From: Dinghuibacter silviterrae
GTDB lineage: Bacteria > Bacteroidota > Bacteroidia > Chitinophagales > Chitinophagaceae
Direction: 5' to 3'
Assembly: GCF_004366355.1 (NCBI RefSeq)
Contig: NZ_SODV01000001.1
Coordinates: forward strand, 3,100,001 to 3,164,000
Length of the DNA: 64,000 bases
Shown piece by piece: positions 15,958 to 23,713 of this stretch. The notes beneath the pieces are model-generated. The model made no database searches. It was given only the letters and a program-made list of their open reading frames with translations, and was not told the origin of the DNA. The position numbers and the translations under genes are program-made. Each line of letters begins with the position of its first letter. Position 1 is the first letter of the stretch.

Positions 15958-16998
15958 GTGAAACCTATTTCTGAGATATACGGCGAACTGGACAAACAGC
16001 GCCGGAAGGTGGTGATCACCATGCACCAAAAACCGGATGCGGATGCCCTGGGGTCCGCCCTGGGGCTGTACCATTTCCTGGTCCGGTTGGGGCATGAGGT
16101 GACCGTGATTTCCCCCACCAACTGGGCCCGTTTCCTGAGCTGGATGCCGGGCGCCGACCGCGTCCTCGACTTCGAAGGCATGCAGGACAAGGCCATGGCC
16201 GTCCTCCAGGAGGCAGAATGGATTTTCTGCCTGGATTTCAACATCCTTTCCCGGACCAAGCGCATGGGACCGGTGATCGAGGGGCTGGCGTGCACCAAGA
16301 TGCTGATCGATCACCACGAGGAGCCCCAGGAGGCCCAGTTCCAATACGGAATCAGTCTCCCTTCCAAAAGCTCCACCTGTGAGATGGTCTATGACTTCAT
16401 CATCCATTCCGGGCACGGGGACCTGATCAACGAAACCATCGCGGAATGCCTCTACGCCGGGGTCATGGCCGATACGGGTTCTTTCCGTTTCCCCGTCACC
16501 ACCGCCGCCGTCCACCGCATGGTGGCCGACCTCAAGGACCGGGGTTTGAAACACTGGCTGGTCCACGAATACGTCTACGACAACTTCCTCGAAAACCGCC
16601 TCCGGTTTATGGGACACGTCCTGCTCAACCGGATGGAGGTCTTTTATGAATACAACGCAGCCCTCATTACCATCCCGAAAAGCGACCTGCTCCGTTTCGA
16701 GATCCAGACGGGAGATACCGAAGGGCTTGTCAACTATCCCCTCAGCATACAGGGGATCCGCCTGGCTGGCCTGGTCATCGACCGGGATGAAGAACGCAAG
16801 TGGTCTTTCCGGAGCAAGGGGGATTTCGACACCAATACGTTTGCCCGGAGGTATTTCAGCGGAGGGGGTCACTTCAACGCGTCGGGCGGCCGGAGCACCG
16901 ACTCCCTCGCCCAAACCGCCGCTCTTTTTAAAAAAGCCCTCCAGGAGAACATCGAGGCGCTCCAGACCGAATACCCCCTATCACTCAACAACGAATAA
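15958..16998 (+). CDS. DHH-family phosphoesterase, NrnA-like
   Basis: A 346-residue cytoplasmic enzyme predicted to degrade nanoRNA or pAp. DHH motifs appear in order: MHQKPDADALGSALGL, DFNILSRTKRMG, MLIDHHEEPQ and GVMADTGSFRFPVTT, all supplying manganese ligands. The C-terminal DHHA1 domain ends with GGGHFNASGGRS. I use the GTG at 15958 (VKPISEIYGEL), because the next ATG would remove motif I's context and upstream codons lie in the likely promoter (TTTG at 15910-15913, a TAGATATT stretch 18 bases later). It is followed 19 bases later by an FKBP gene. Confidence 0.9.
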   Translation: MKPISEIYGELDKQRRKVVITMHQKPDADALGSALGLYHFLVRLGHEVTVISPTNWARFLSWMPGADRVLDFEGMQDKAMAVLQEAEWIFCLDFNILSRTKRMGPVIEGLACTKMLIDHHEEPQEAQFQYGISLPSKSSTCEMVYDFIIHSGHGDLINETIAECLYAGVMADTGSFRFPVTTAAVHRMVADLKDRGLKHWLVHEYVYDNFLENRLRFMGHVLLNRMEVFYEYNAALITIPKSDLLRFEIQTGDTEGLVNYPLSIQGIRLAGLVIDRDEERKWSFRSKGDFDTNTFARRYFSGGGHFNASGGRSTDSLAQTAALFKKALQENIEALQTEYPLSLNNE

Positions 16999-17017
16999 GA
17001 ATCAATAAATATCCACC

Positions 17018-18058
17018 ATGCAAAAATTTGCTTTGTTTTTTATGGCTGCCGCTGTCATCGCCGGCAGCACAAGCTGTAAAAACGCGGGTTTCAATAAGGC
17101 CGAGCACGGAACCTGGTACAAGATCATCCACGGGGCTTCTGATACGGGTTCTTATGCCATGAACGGGACCGTCATCAAATTCGACATCACGTTCAAGTAT
17201 GGAGATTCGGTCCTGAGGACCACGGTGGGCCAGATGCCCGCCTATGCACCGGTGGATTCCGCGCGTCTCCCCGAACCCTATTACCGGATCTTCAGCAAGG
17301 TCCGCGCAGGGGACAGCGTGGTGGTCAAACAACTGACCGATTCGATCTTCCACAACCAGCCCATGCCGGCTTTTGCAAAGAAAAACAATTACATCACCTC
17401 CTTCTTCAAGATCCGCGCGGTCTTCCAGAACCAGGCAGAAGGGGAAGCCGACGCCAAACAAGAGGGCGAGCTGATCCGCCAGCAGGATTCCATCAAGGCC
17501 ATCGCCCAGCAAAAGCTCGACGACCAGACCATTGAAGCCTACCTGGCCAAGAACAACATCAAGGCGACCAAATCCCCTAAAGGGACGTATGTCGAGATCC
17601 TCGACCCCGGCACCGGTTCTGCCATCGACAGCTCCAAGGAAGTCGGCGTGAACTATACCGGCCGCACCCTGGGCGGTGACGCATTCGATTCCAACACCGA
17701 CTCCACCTTCCACCACAAGGGCGATACCCTGAAGGTCAATATGAGCCTGTCTCCCAACAGGGGCGGTATGATCACCGGCTTTACCGACGGTATCCTCCTC
17801 CTCCACAAAGGCGCCAAGGCCCGTCTGTATATCCCCTCCGCCCTCGGCTACGGTTCCTACGGCCGCGAGCCGAAGATCAAGCCCAACGAAAACCTGATCT
17901 TTGACATCGAGGTGCTGAGCGTTGACACCGTTCACCGCTATCAACCCATGGGGATGGGTCGTCCCGGTGGGGGGCTGACGCCGGAAATGATGGCGAAGAT
18001 CCGCGCGATGCAGCAGGCGCAGGCGGCTAAGAAAGGCCAGGCGCCGGCGGGGCACTAA
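17018..18058 (+). CDS. FKBP-type peptidyl-prolyl isomerase lipoprotein
   Basis: A 346-residue lipoprotein with signal peptide and lipobox ending AGSTSC (Cys20). Residues about 180-310 are a recognisable FKBP domain (GVNYTGRTLGGDAFDSN, ARLYIPSALGYGSYGREPKI, ENLIFDIEVLSVDT). The preceding region (about 30-150, with TVIKFDITFKYGDSVL and RAGDSVVVKQLTDSIF) looks like a diverged first FKBP-like domain. The tail is Met/Gln/Ala-rich. It should assist proline isomerisation or folding of envelope proteins. It may be co-transcribed with the NrnA-like gene 19 bases upstream. Confidence 0.88.
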   Translation: MQKFALFFMAAAVIAGSTSCKNAGFNKAEHGTWYKIIHGASDTGSYAMNGTVIKFDITFKYGDSVLRTTVGQMPAYAPVDSARLPEPYYRIFSKVRAGDSVVVKQLTDSIFHNQPMPAFAKKNNYITSFFKIRAVFQNQAEGEADAKQEGELIRQQDSIKAIAQQKLDDQTIEAYLAKNNIKATKSPKGTYVEILDPGTGSAIDSSKEVGVNYTGRTLGGDAFDSNTDSTFHHKGDTLKVNMSLSPNRGGMITGFTDGILLLHKGAKARLYIPSALGYGSYGREPKIKPNENLIFDIEVLSVDTVHRYQPMGMGRPGGGLTPEMMAKIRAMQQAQAAKKGQAPAGH

Positions 18059-18081
18059 GCCGCGTTTCGCCGCGCTTTTTC

Positions 18082-18095
18082 GCACCGCGCGGTGC
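18082..18095. terminator. GC palindrome after the FKBP gene
   Basis: GCACCGCGCGGTGC is a perfect 14-base palindrome followed by CGCGCGATTTTAACTTTT. It could act as a weak intrinsic terminator, though the T-run is interrupted. Confidence 0.4.
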
Positions 18096-18146
18096 CGCGC
18101 GATTTTAACTTTTCAGCTACGTTTCAGATAGTATTTTGGCAGAGGT

Positions 18147-19382
18147 ATGCAACGACCTCTGCCCTTTTTTTTGCTCCTCTTCGCGCCGGTGCTTTCGCCC
18201 GCGCAGGTGACCCTGCACAAGCTTCTTTTGAAAATACCGCCGCCGCCCCGCGGGGTCGCCACCACACCGTTCCGGAGCGTACAGGTCCTGGACAACCGGC
18301 TTGATACATCCTTTGTGTATACCATAGAGGACGGACACTATCCCGTCCGCCGCGTGTCTTTTGCCGGCCCGGCGGAGCAGGTGCTGGAGGGTTGCATGCA
18401 GGGTTGGCTCAACCGGCTGACCCGTGGAACGGACGACCTCCTGGTCAACATCCGGCAACTGTCCATTCCAAACGACCCCGATCTGGGCATGGTGCTGATC
18501 TTTTCGGCGGACGCCTACCTACGCACGCCGGAGGGGCTTTACCAAAAACTGGTGCACGTCAGCCGCAGGTTTCCCTACGCCCGCAACGGTCATACCCACG
18601 CCATTGCCCGGGTATCCACCGAGTTGCTGGAAGTGGCCGGTATCGCCCGGGAACAGAGCCTGGGCCGGCCGGTAACGGTACGGCCTGCCTTGCAAAAGAA
18701 GTTCCGGGACACCCACGTCTACACGTTTGCCCCACCCGGGAACCTGGTATACCCCGACCAGATCGGGCGCCAGCGGCGTGTTCATCCGATCGAGACCTCC
18801 CTTGATACCGCCGCTGGATTGTATATGAGCTTTGCGGATTTCCGGGACAACCACCTCCTGTCCGCCTCTGTCGTTTTTCGTCCAGACCCCAAGGCCGACA
18901 GCCTCTACCGGTTATTCATCCGGGATAACGCGAAAGACCTACGCTGCCTCGCGACCCCCTGGGCGGTTTGCGACGGCCATCAGCTTTTTATCCGCCTTGG
19001 CAGTGCCGGCTACCTTCCCTTGCAAAGGGATCCTACCGGGTTTCACTTCTACATCCCATGGTCGGTTCCCGACCGGTATGCGCAGCTTTGCCGTTTCGGG
19101 GCCATGTATGCAGACGCGGAAACGCCTACCAGCTCCGGTCCCAACTTTTCAGGCGGCGACTTTTCCGGGATGGATGCCAAGGGCGCATTGATCTTCGCCT
19201 GTGTCTTTATCGTGGTCGGCGTGGGATACGAAATCGCCTTGGGCGCCCACCAGGCGCACCTCGAACACCTCGAAAAACGCTACGACCGCCTGGGGCTGCG
19301 CCAGGCGTACCGGTATTGTACCGTGGATATGCAAAGCGGGGATATACTCTTCGCTAGCGAGGGGTATCCGGCGGGGTGGTAA
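18147..19382 (+). CDS. Secreted or membrane-anchored protein of unknown function
   Basis: A 411-residue protein with signal peptide MQRPLPFFLLLFAPVLSPAQ. The central part is a soluble beta-rich domain (SLDTAAGLYMSFADFRDNHL). One hydrophobic segment lies near the C-terminus (AKGALIFACVFIVVGVGYEI, about residues 345-365), followed by a charged 45-residue cytoplasm-like tail (HQAHLEHLEKRYDRLGLRQA). I recognise no family. It stands between two GC-rich hairpins and appears monocistronic. Confidence 0.75.
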   Translation: MQRPLPFFLLLFAPVLSPAQVTLHKLLLKIPPPPRGVATTPFRSVQVLDNRLDTSFVYTIEDGHYPVRRVSFAGPAEQVLEGCMQGWLNRLTRGTDDLLVNIRQLSIPNDPDLGMVLIFSADAYLRTPEGLYQKLVHVSRRFPYARNGHTHAIARVSTELLEVAGIAREQSLGRPVTVRPALQKKFRDTHVYTFAPPGNLVYPDQIGRQRRVHPIETSLDTAAGLYMSFADFRDNHLLSASVVFRPDPKADSLYRLFIRDNAKDLRCLATPWAVCDGHQLFIRLGSAGYLPLQRDPTGFHFYIPWSVPDRYAQLCRFGAMYADAETPTSSGPNFSGGDFSGMDAKGALIFACVFIVVGVGYEIALGAHQAHLEHLEKRYDRLGLRQAYRYCTVDMQSGDILFASEGYPAGW

Positions 19383-19423
19383 GCGCGGCTGCGCCGCCCG
19401 TGGTGCACCGCCCGCGCTGCGCC

Positions 19424-20335
19424 TCACGCGTGCAGCGCCTGCCACAGCCGCACCACCTCCCGCGCGGGTGCGACGTCGTGGACGCGGAGAATGTGCGCCC
19501 CCTTGAGCAGCGCCGCCATGTGCAGCGCGGTCGTCCCGTTGAGCGCGTGTTCGGCGGTGGTGCCCAGGGTCTTGTAGATCATCGACTTTCGGGACAACCC
19601 GATGAGCAGGGGCCGGTCCAGGATCGCGAGTTTGTCGAGCCCGCGGAGGAGGGTATAGTTGTGGGCGATTGTTTTTCCAAAACCAAAACCAGGATCGGCG
19701 ACGACGTCGTGGATACCGGCTTGTTGCGCGCGGTGGACGGCTTCGGCCAGGTAGGTCAGGACGTCGCCGGTGATGTCCTCGTAGTGGGGCGCCTCTTGCA
19801 TGGTCTGGGGCGTGCCCCGCATGTGCATCGCGATATAGGGGACGCGCAGGGCGGCCACGGTTTCCAGCATAAGCGGGTCGAGGTGACCGGCGCTGATGTC
19901 GTTGACGATGACGGCCCCGGCTTCCACGGCTGCGCGGGCGACGCCGCTGTGGTAGGTGTCGATGGAGACGAGGGCGTGGGGGTAGTGTTTACGTATCGCC
20001 TCGATGACGGGCAGGACCCGGTCCGTTTCTTCGGCGGCATCGAGGGCCCGGGCGCCGGGGCGGGTGCTTTGGCCGCCAACGTCCAGAAAGTCGGCGCCCT
20101 CTTCGAGCATGCGGCCGGCGCGGTCGACGGCAGAAGAGACGCCGCCGGCGGCCGGGAAGCCGCCGCCGCCCGACGCGCTGCCGGAAAGGCCGCTGCCGGC
20201 GCCCGCCACCCCGACGCGGCTGTCCGCGAAGAACGAGTCTTCCGTCGCATTCAGGATGCCCATGAGTCGGGGGCGGTCCAGCGGGATCAATTGCCCCTTG
20301 CAGTCCAACGTATATCCGTTACTTTTGGAGGTCAT
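19424..20335 (-). CDS. folP: Dihydropteroate synthase with Gly/Ala/Ser insertion
   Basis: A 303-residue TIM-barrel enzyme joining p-aminobenzoate to the pterin diphosphate in folate synthesis. Signatures: LMGILNATEDSFF, FLDVGGQSTRPGARAL, VIVNDISAGHLDP, DVVADPGFGFGKTIAHNYTL and GLSRKSMIYKTLG. Where most enzymes read NVTPDSFSDGG it reads NATEDSFFADSR followed by about 26 Gly/Ala/Ser-rich residues (41-66), lengthening substrate loop 1. ATG 20335 is preferred; upstream codons reach only a GTG at 20356. Its start is 13 bases from the divergent DUF1599 start. Confidence 0.93.
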   Translation of the reverse strand: MTSKSNGYTLDCKGQLIPLDRPRLMGILNATEDSFFADSRVGVAGAGSGLSGSASGGGGFPAAGGVSSAVDRAGRMLEEGADFLDVGGQSTRPGARALDAAEETDRVLPVIEAIRKHYPHALVSIDTYHSGVARAAVEAGAVIVNDISAGHLDPLMLETVAALRVPYIAMHMRGTPQTMQEAPHYEDITGDVLTYLAEAVHRAQQAGIHDVVADPGFGFGKTIAHNYTLLRGLDKLAILDRPLLIGLSRKSMIYKTLGTTAEHALNGTTALHMAALLKGAHILRVHDVAPAREVVRLWQALHA

Positions 20336-20348
20336 AGCCTGCAAATCT

Positions 20349-20885
20349 ATGAACACGGAACAACAGTACGACGCGGCGATCGAAGCCTGTAAGACGATCT
20401 TTTTGCTAAAAACGGCGGACTACGGGACGGCCTGGACGGTCCTGAGACCCATTTCGATAGTGGATCAGCTGTTTATAAAAGCCAAACGGATCCGGACCAT
20501 CCAGGAAACCGGGGTGCAAAGGGTAGGGGACGACATCCGGGGAGAATTCCTGGGGATTGTCAACTACGGGGTCATCGGGTTGATCCAGTGGGGCCGCCCG
20601 AAGGCGGACTTTGAGGAGTACCCGGTGGAGCAGGCCTCCGGGGCCTATGACGCGGCCGCACTGGGCGCGAAAACCGTCATGCTGGACAAAAACCACGACT
20701 ATGGGGAAGCCTGGCGGGATATGAGTCTTGAAGGCCTGGTCGACCTGATCCTCGTCAAACTCCTGCGCATCCGCCAGATCCTCGCCAACGATGGCAGGAC
20801 GCTGATCAGCGAGGGGGTGGACGCGGGGTATATCGACATCATCAACTACGCGGTATTTGCCCTTATTTTAAATGATACCAAATGA
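20349..20885 (+). CDS. DUF1599 protein, internally duplicated
   Basis: A 178-residue soluble protein made of two related halves. YDAAIEACKTIFLLKTADYG, RPISIVDQLFIKAKRIR and FLGIVNYGVIGLI in the first half align with YDAAALGAKTVMLDKNHDYG, LEGLVDLILVKLLRIR and YIDIINYAVFALI in the second. DUF1599 is also called nucleotide-modification-associated domain 1, but its chemistry is not established. The start (ATG 20349) is 13 bases from divergent folP, and the stop overlaps the DoxX-like gene (ATGA). The folP-DUF1599-DoxX order recurs in Bacteroidota as far as I recall. Confidence 0.88.
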   Translation: MNTEQQYDAAIEACKTIFLLKTADYGTAWTVLRPISIVDQLFIKAKRIRTIQETGVQRVGDDIRGEFLGIVNYGVIGLIQWGRPKADFEEYPVEQASGAYDAAALGAKTVMLDKNHDYGEAWRDMSLEGLVDLILVKLLRIRQILANDGRTLISEGVDAGYIDIINYAVFALILNDTK

Positions 20886-21985
20886 AACGCGCGCTTACCC
20901 TCAGCCGTATCCTGGTCGGCCTGCTCTTTATTTTCTCCGGCCTTGTCAAGGCCAACGACCCGCTCGGCCTGGCCTACAAGATGCAGGAGTTTTTTGACGC
21001 CTGGAACTGGCATGGCTGGAACGATTATACCCTGGCCCTCTCCGTGACGATGATCGGTTTTGAGATCGTGGCAGGGGTCGCGCTTTTGCTGGGTTGGCAG
21101 ATGCGGCTCTTCAGCTGGCTGCTCTTGCTGTTGATCTTATTTTTCCTTTTCCTCACTTCCTATGTATTGTTTTCGGGGAAAATTAAGGCTTGCGGTTGCT
21201 TTGGTGACTGTATCCCGCTCACGCCCATACAGACGTTTATCAAGGACATCGTCCTGTCACTGTTGATCCTGTTCCTGTTTTATCACCGCGGCTCGATACG
21301 GCCGGTGTTGCCGTCCTTTTTGAGCCTTTTCGTCCTGCTCCTCACGGTCGGGTATTGCGTATGGGTCCAGGCCTATGTCCTGAGACACCTGCCCTTTAAA
21401 GACTGTCTGCCCTTCAAGGCGGGGAACAACCTGGTCCAGCAGATGCAGGTGCCCGCGGACGCCGTTCCGGACTCTACCGTCATGACCTTTATCTACGAAA
21501 AGGGCGGCAAACGCTACACCTTCAGCCAGGACCAATTGCCCGCCAACCTGGACGGGTATACCTACATTGACCGGACCGAAAAGGTCGTCCGTGAGGGCCG
21601 CGACAACGAGCCCCCCATCAAGGACTTCGTGTTGTTCAACGCCGCGGGTGCGGACACAACCCTGGGGGTGCTGAACCAGCAGGGGGCGTACTATATCCTT
21701 TTCCGGAAAGACTTCGACGAGCATACCGGCGGCCCCTGGCTGGCCGAGGTGGTGCGTATTGCCAAAGCCGCGCGGGACAAACACATCCCCTTTATCATCG
21801 TTACGGGGCAGCGCGACCGCGCGGACCAGTTGTTCAACCAGCAGCTCCACCTCGATCTGCCGCTCTACACCTGCGACGTTACCGCCATCAAAACAGCGGC
21901 GCGGACCAACCCCTGCATCTTTAGCATGGACGGGCCCGTGGTGGGGAAAAAGTATGGGTTCGCGGATTTTGACGAGATTCGCTAG
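20882..21985 (+). CDS. DoxX/MauE-like membrane protein with thioredoxin-like C-terminal region
   Basis: A 367-residue protein with four to five membrane helices in its first 165 residues (RILVGLLFIFSGLVKANDPL; MIGFEIVAGVALLLGWQMR; WLLLLLILFFLFLTSYVLF; a KACGCFGDCIPL loop between helices). The C-terminal 200 residues are soluble (FVLFNAAGADTTLGVLNQQG, HIPFIIVTGQRDRADQLF) and look like a diverged thioredoxin fold without a CxxC. Corresponds to the DoxX-type protein commonly coded beside DUF1599. The redox-active cysteines would be CGCFGDC in the membrane part. Role unknown. Confidence 0.82.
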   Translation: MKRALTLSRILVGLLFIFSGLVKANDPLGLAYKMQEFFDAWNWHGWNDYTLALSVTMIGFEIVAGVALLLGWQMRLFSWLLLLLILFFLFLTSYVLFSGKIKACGCFGDCIPLTPIQTFIKDIVLSLLILFLFYHRGSIRPVLPSFLSLFVLLLTVGYCVWVQAYVLRHLPFKDCLPFKAGNNLVQQMQVPADAVPDSTVMTFIYEKGGKRYTFSQDQLPANLDGYTYIDRTEKVVREGRDNEPPIKDFVLFNAAGADTTLGVLNQQGAYYILFRKDFDEHTGGPWLAEVVRIAKAARDKHIPFIIVTGQRDRADQLFNQQLHLDLPLYTCDVTAIKTAARTNPCIFSMDGPVVGKKYGFADFDEIR

Positions 21986-21988
21986 GCG

Positions 21989-23032
21989 ATGGCCTCCTTC
22001 ATTCTGCGCAAACTCCTGTACAGCCTCGCCGTTCTCCTCGGCGTGGTGGCCGCCGTGTTCTTTCTTTTCCAAGGCTTCGGCGACCCAGCCCGCATGGTCC
22101 TGGGCCAGTCGGGGGACGCCAAAACCCTGGCACAGATCCGCAAGGACCTTTACCTGGACCAGCCCAAATGGAAACAGTTTGTCCTTTACCTGAACGACGT
22201 GTCTCCGTTGTGTATCCATAGCCCGGAGGACGTCGCCCGCAAACAACTGCACGGGGTTTTTGTGGGGGAGGTCGGCTTGAAGTGGCCCTACCTGCGGAGA
22301 AGTTACCAAACCAAAAAAGAGGTCGGCGCCGCCCTCCTGGAGGCCGTGCCCGGTACGTTGGTGCTGGCGGCCGCCGCGTTGCTTTTTGCGGTGTGCGTGG
22401 GGATCCCGCTGGGGGTGTTGGCCGCCGTGCGCAAGGGGACCTGGATGGATACCTCCGCGGTGTTTGCCAGCGTCCTGGGCATATCCGCGCCCTCTTTTTT
22501 TATGGGTATCCTTGTCGCCTATCTTTTGGGCTACCTTGGACACGCTTTTACCGGGCTGCCCATGACGGGGAGCCTTTTTGACACCGAACCCTTTACGGGC
22601 CGGCAATTGCGGCTGTCCCACCTTGTCCTTCCCGCCCTCACCCTGGGCATCCGGCCCCTGGCCATCATCACCCAGCTGACCCGGACGGCCCTGCTCGACG
22701 TCCTTGGCCAGGACTATATCCGGACCGCCCGCGCCAAGGGCCTGTCCCCCCGGGTCGTGGTCTGGCGGCACGCCCTGAGGAATGCTTTGAACCCCGTTCT
22801 GACCGCTGTCACCGGCTGGTTTGCCGAACTCCTGGCGGGCGCCTTTTTCGTAGAATACATCTTTGGGTGGAAGGGGATCGGCAAGCTCACCGTCGACGCC
22901 CTCGAACAACTGGATTACCCGGTGGTCATGGGGTCGGTGTTGTTCTCCGCCGCGGCGTTTACTTTTATCAACTTGCTGACAGACATACTGTATGGCGTGA
23001 TCGACCCGAGGGCCCGTGTCACAGGTATGTAA
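21989..23032 (+). CDS. ABC transporter permease, DppB/OppB type
   Basis: A 347-residue inner-membrane permease of the peptide/nickel importer class. It has the typical N-terminal helix (LYSLAVLLGVVAAVFFLFQG), an ARKDLYLDQP-like segment (IRKDLYLDQPKWKQF), and the EAA loop that docks on the ATPase (YIRTARAKGLSPRVVVWRHA). It begins three bases after the DoxX-like gene. None of the other transporter parts (second permease, ATPases, binding protein) is encoded nearby, so the partners must be elsewhere. Confidence 0.9.
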   Translation: MASFILRKLLYSLAVLLGVVAAVFFLFQGFGDPARMVLGQSGDAKTLAQIRKDLYLDQPKWKQFVLYLNDVSPLCIHSPEDVARKQLHGVFVGEVGLKWPYLRRSYQTKKEVGAALLEAVPGTLVLAAAALLFAVCVGIPLGVLAAVRKGTWMDTSAVFASVLGISAPSFFMGILVAYLLGYLGHAFTGLPMTGSLFDTEPFTGRQLRLSHLVLPALTLGIRPLAIITQLTRTALLDVLGQDYIRTARAKGLSPRVVVWRHALRNALNPVLTAVTGWFAELLAGAFFVEYIFGWKGIGKLTVDALEQLDYPVVMGSVLFSAAAFTFINLLTDILYGVIDPRARVTGM

Positions 23033-23095
23033 AGCCCTGCCGATCACTTGTAAGTTTCGGCTCCGTTTCGTATATTATGCGTAAACGATGGCTAT

Positions 23096-23527
23096 ATGAA
23101 AAAAGTTCTCGACATCTTCAAACGCAAAGGACGTAACACCATCAGCATTCATCCCGATGCCACCGTCCTCGACGCCCTGAAGCTGATGGCCGACCGGAAT
23201 ATCGGTTCGGTCGTCGTACTCCACCACGAGCAATACCAGGGCCTGATGACCGAACGCGACTATTCACGCAAGGTGATCCTGCTGGGAAAATCCTCCAGCG
23301 ACACCCGCGTCAAGGATATCATGACCACCGACCTGCCCCGGGTGTCTTCCGAGCACACCCTGGAGGATTGTATGGAGCTGATGAGTAACAAGAATGTCCG
23401 TTACCTGCCGGTCTTCGATCATGGACGGTTCACCGGGATCATCAGCATCAACGACGTCGTGCGCGAGACCATCTCGTCGCAACAGGAGACGATAGAGCAT
23501 CTCCAGAATTTCATTCATTCGTCGTAG
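23096..23527 (+). CDS. CBS-domain pair protein
   Basis: A 143-residue protein consisting of two CBS motifs: MADRNIGSVVVLHHEQYQGL with MTERDYSRKVILLGKSS, and VKDIMTTDLPRVSSEHTLED with NKNVRYLPVFDHGRFTGIIS. Such pairs bind adenine nucleotides and act as energy sensors on other proteins. No effector domain is fused. It is 63 bases after the permease gene and followed by a GC-rich hairpin. Confidence 0.9.
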   Translation: MKKVLDIFKRKGRNTISIHPDATVLDALKLMADRNIGSVVVLHHEQYQGLMTERDYSRKVILLGKSSSDTRVKDIMTTDLPRVSSEHTLEDCMELMSNKNVRYLPVFDHGRFTGIISINDVVRETISSQQETIEHLQNFIHSS

Positions 23528-23557
23528 GGCGACGTCGTCGTCCGCGAACGCCGGCCC

Positions 23558-23576
23558 CGCCCGCCGCAGGCGGGCG
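23558..23576. terminator. GC-rich hairpin after the CBS gene
   Basis: CGCCCGCC and GGCGGGCG form a perfect 8-bp stem around GCA. There is no T-run, so termination would need Rho or other help. Confidence 0.35.
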
Positions 23577-23608
23577 CGCGTATAGTCGTGCCCGAGGGGG
23601 CTCCCCCC

Positions 23609-23638
23609 TTGGAGAAATCTTTTTTGGCCGTATCTTTG
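23609..23638 (+). promoter_or_regulatory. Promoter of the fatty-acid desaturase gene
   Basis: TATCTTTG at 23631-23638 matches the TAnnTTTG -7 consensus exactly, and TTGG at 23609 lies about 18 bases upstream as the -33 element. The start codon is at 23714, leaving a leader of roughly 70 bases. Confidence 0.55.
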
Positions 23639-23713
23639 TATCGCCTAACCAGAAAATCAACCCATCCAGCACTTAGCGGCGCCGGAAGCGCGCGCGACTT
23701 TAAAAACGAGTGT

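Noticed and set aside
21257-23047. A 596-codon open frame opposite the DoxX-like and OppB genes
   Set aside because: It spans two well-supported genes and is rich in Gly/Gln/His in the way of antisense shadows.
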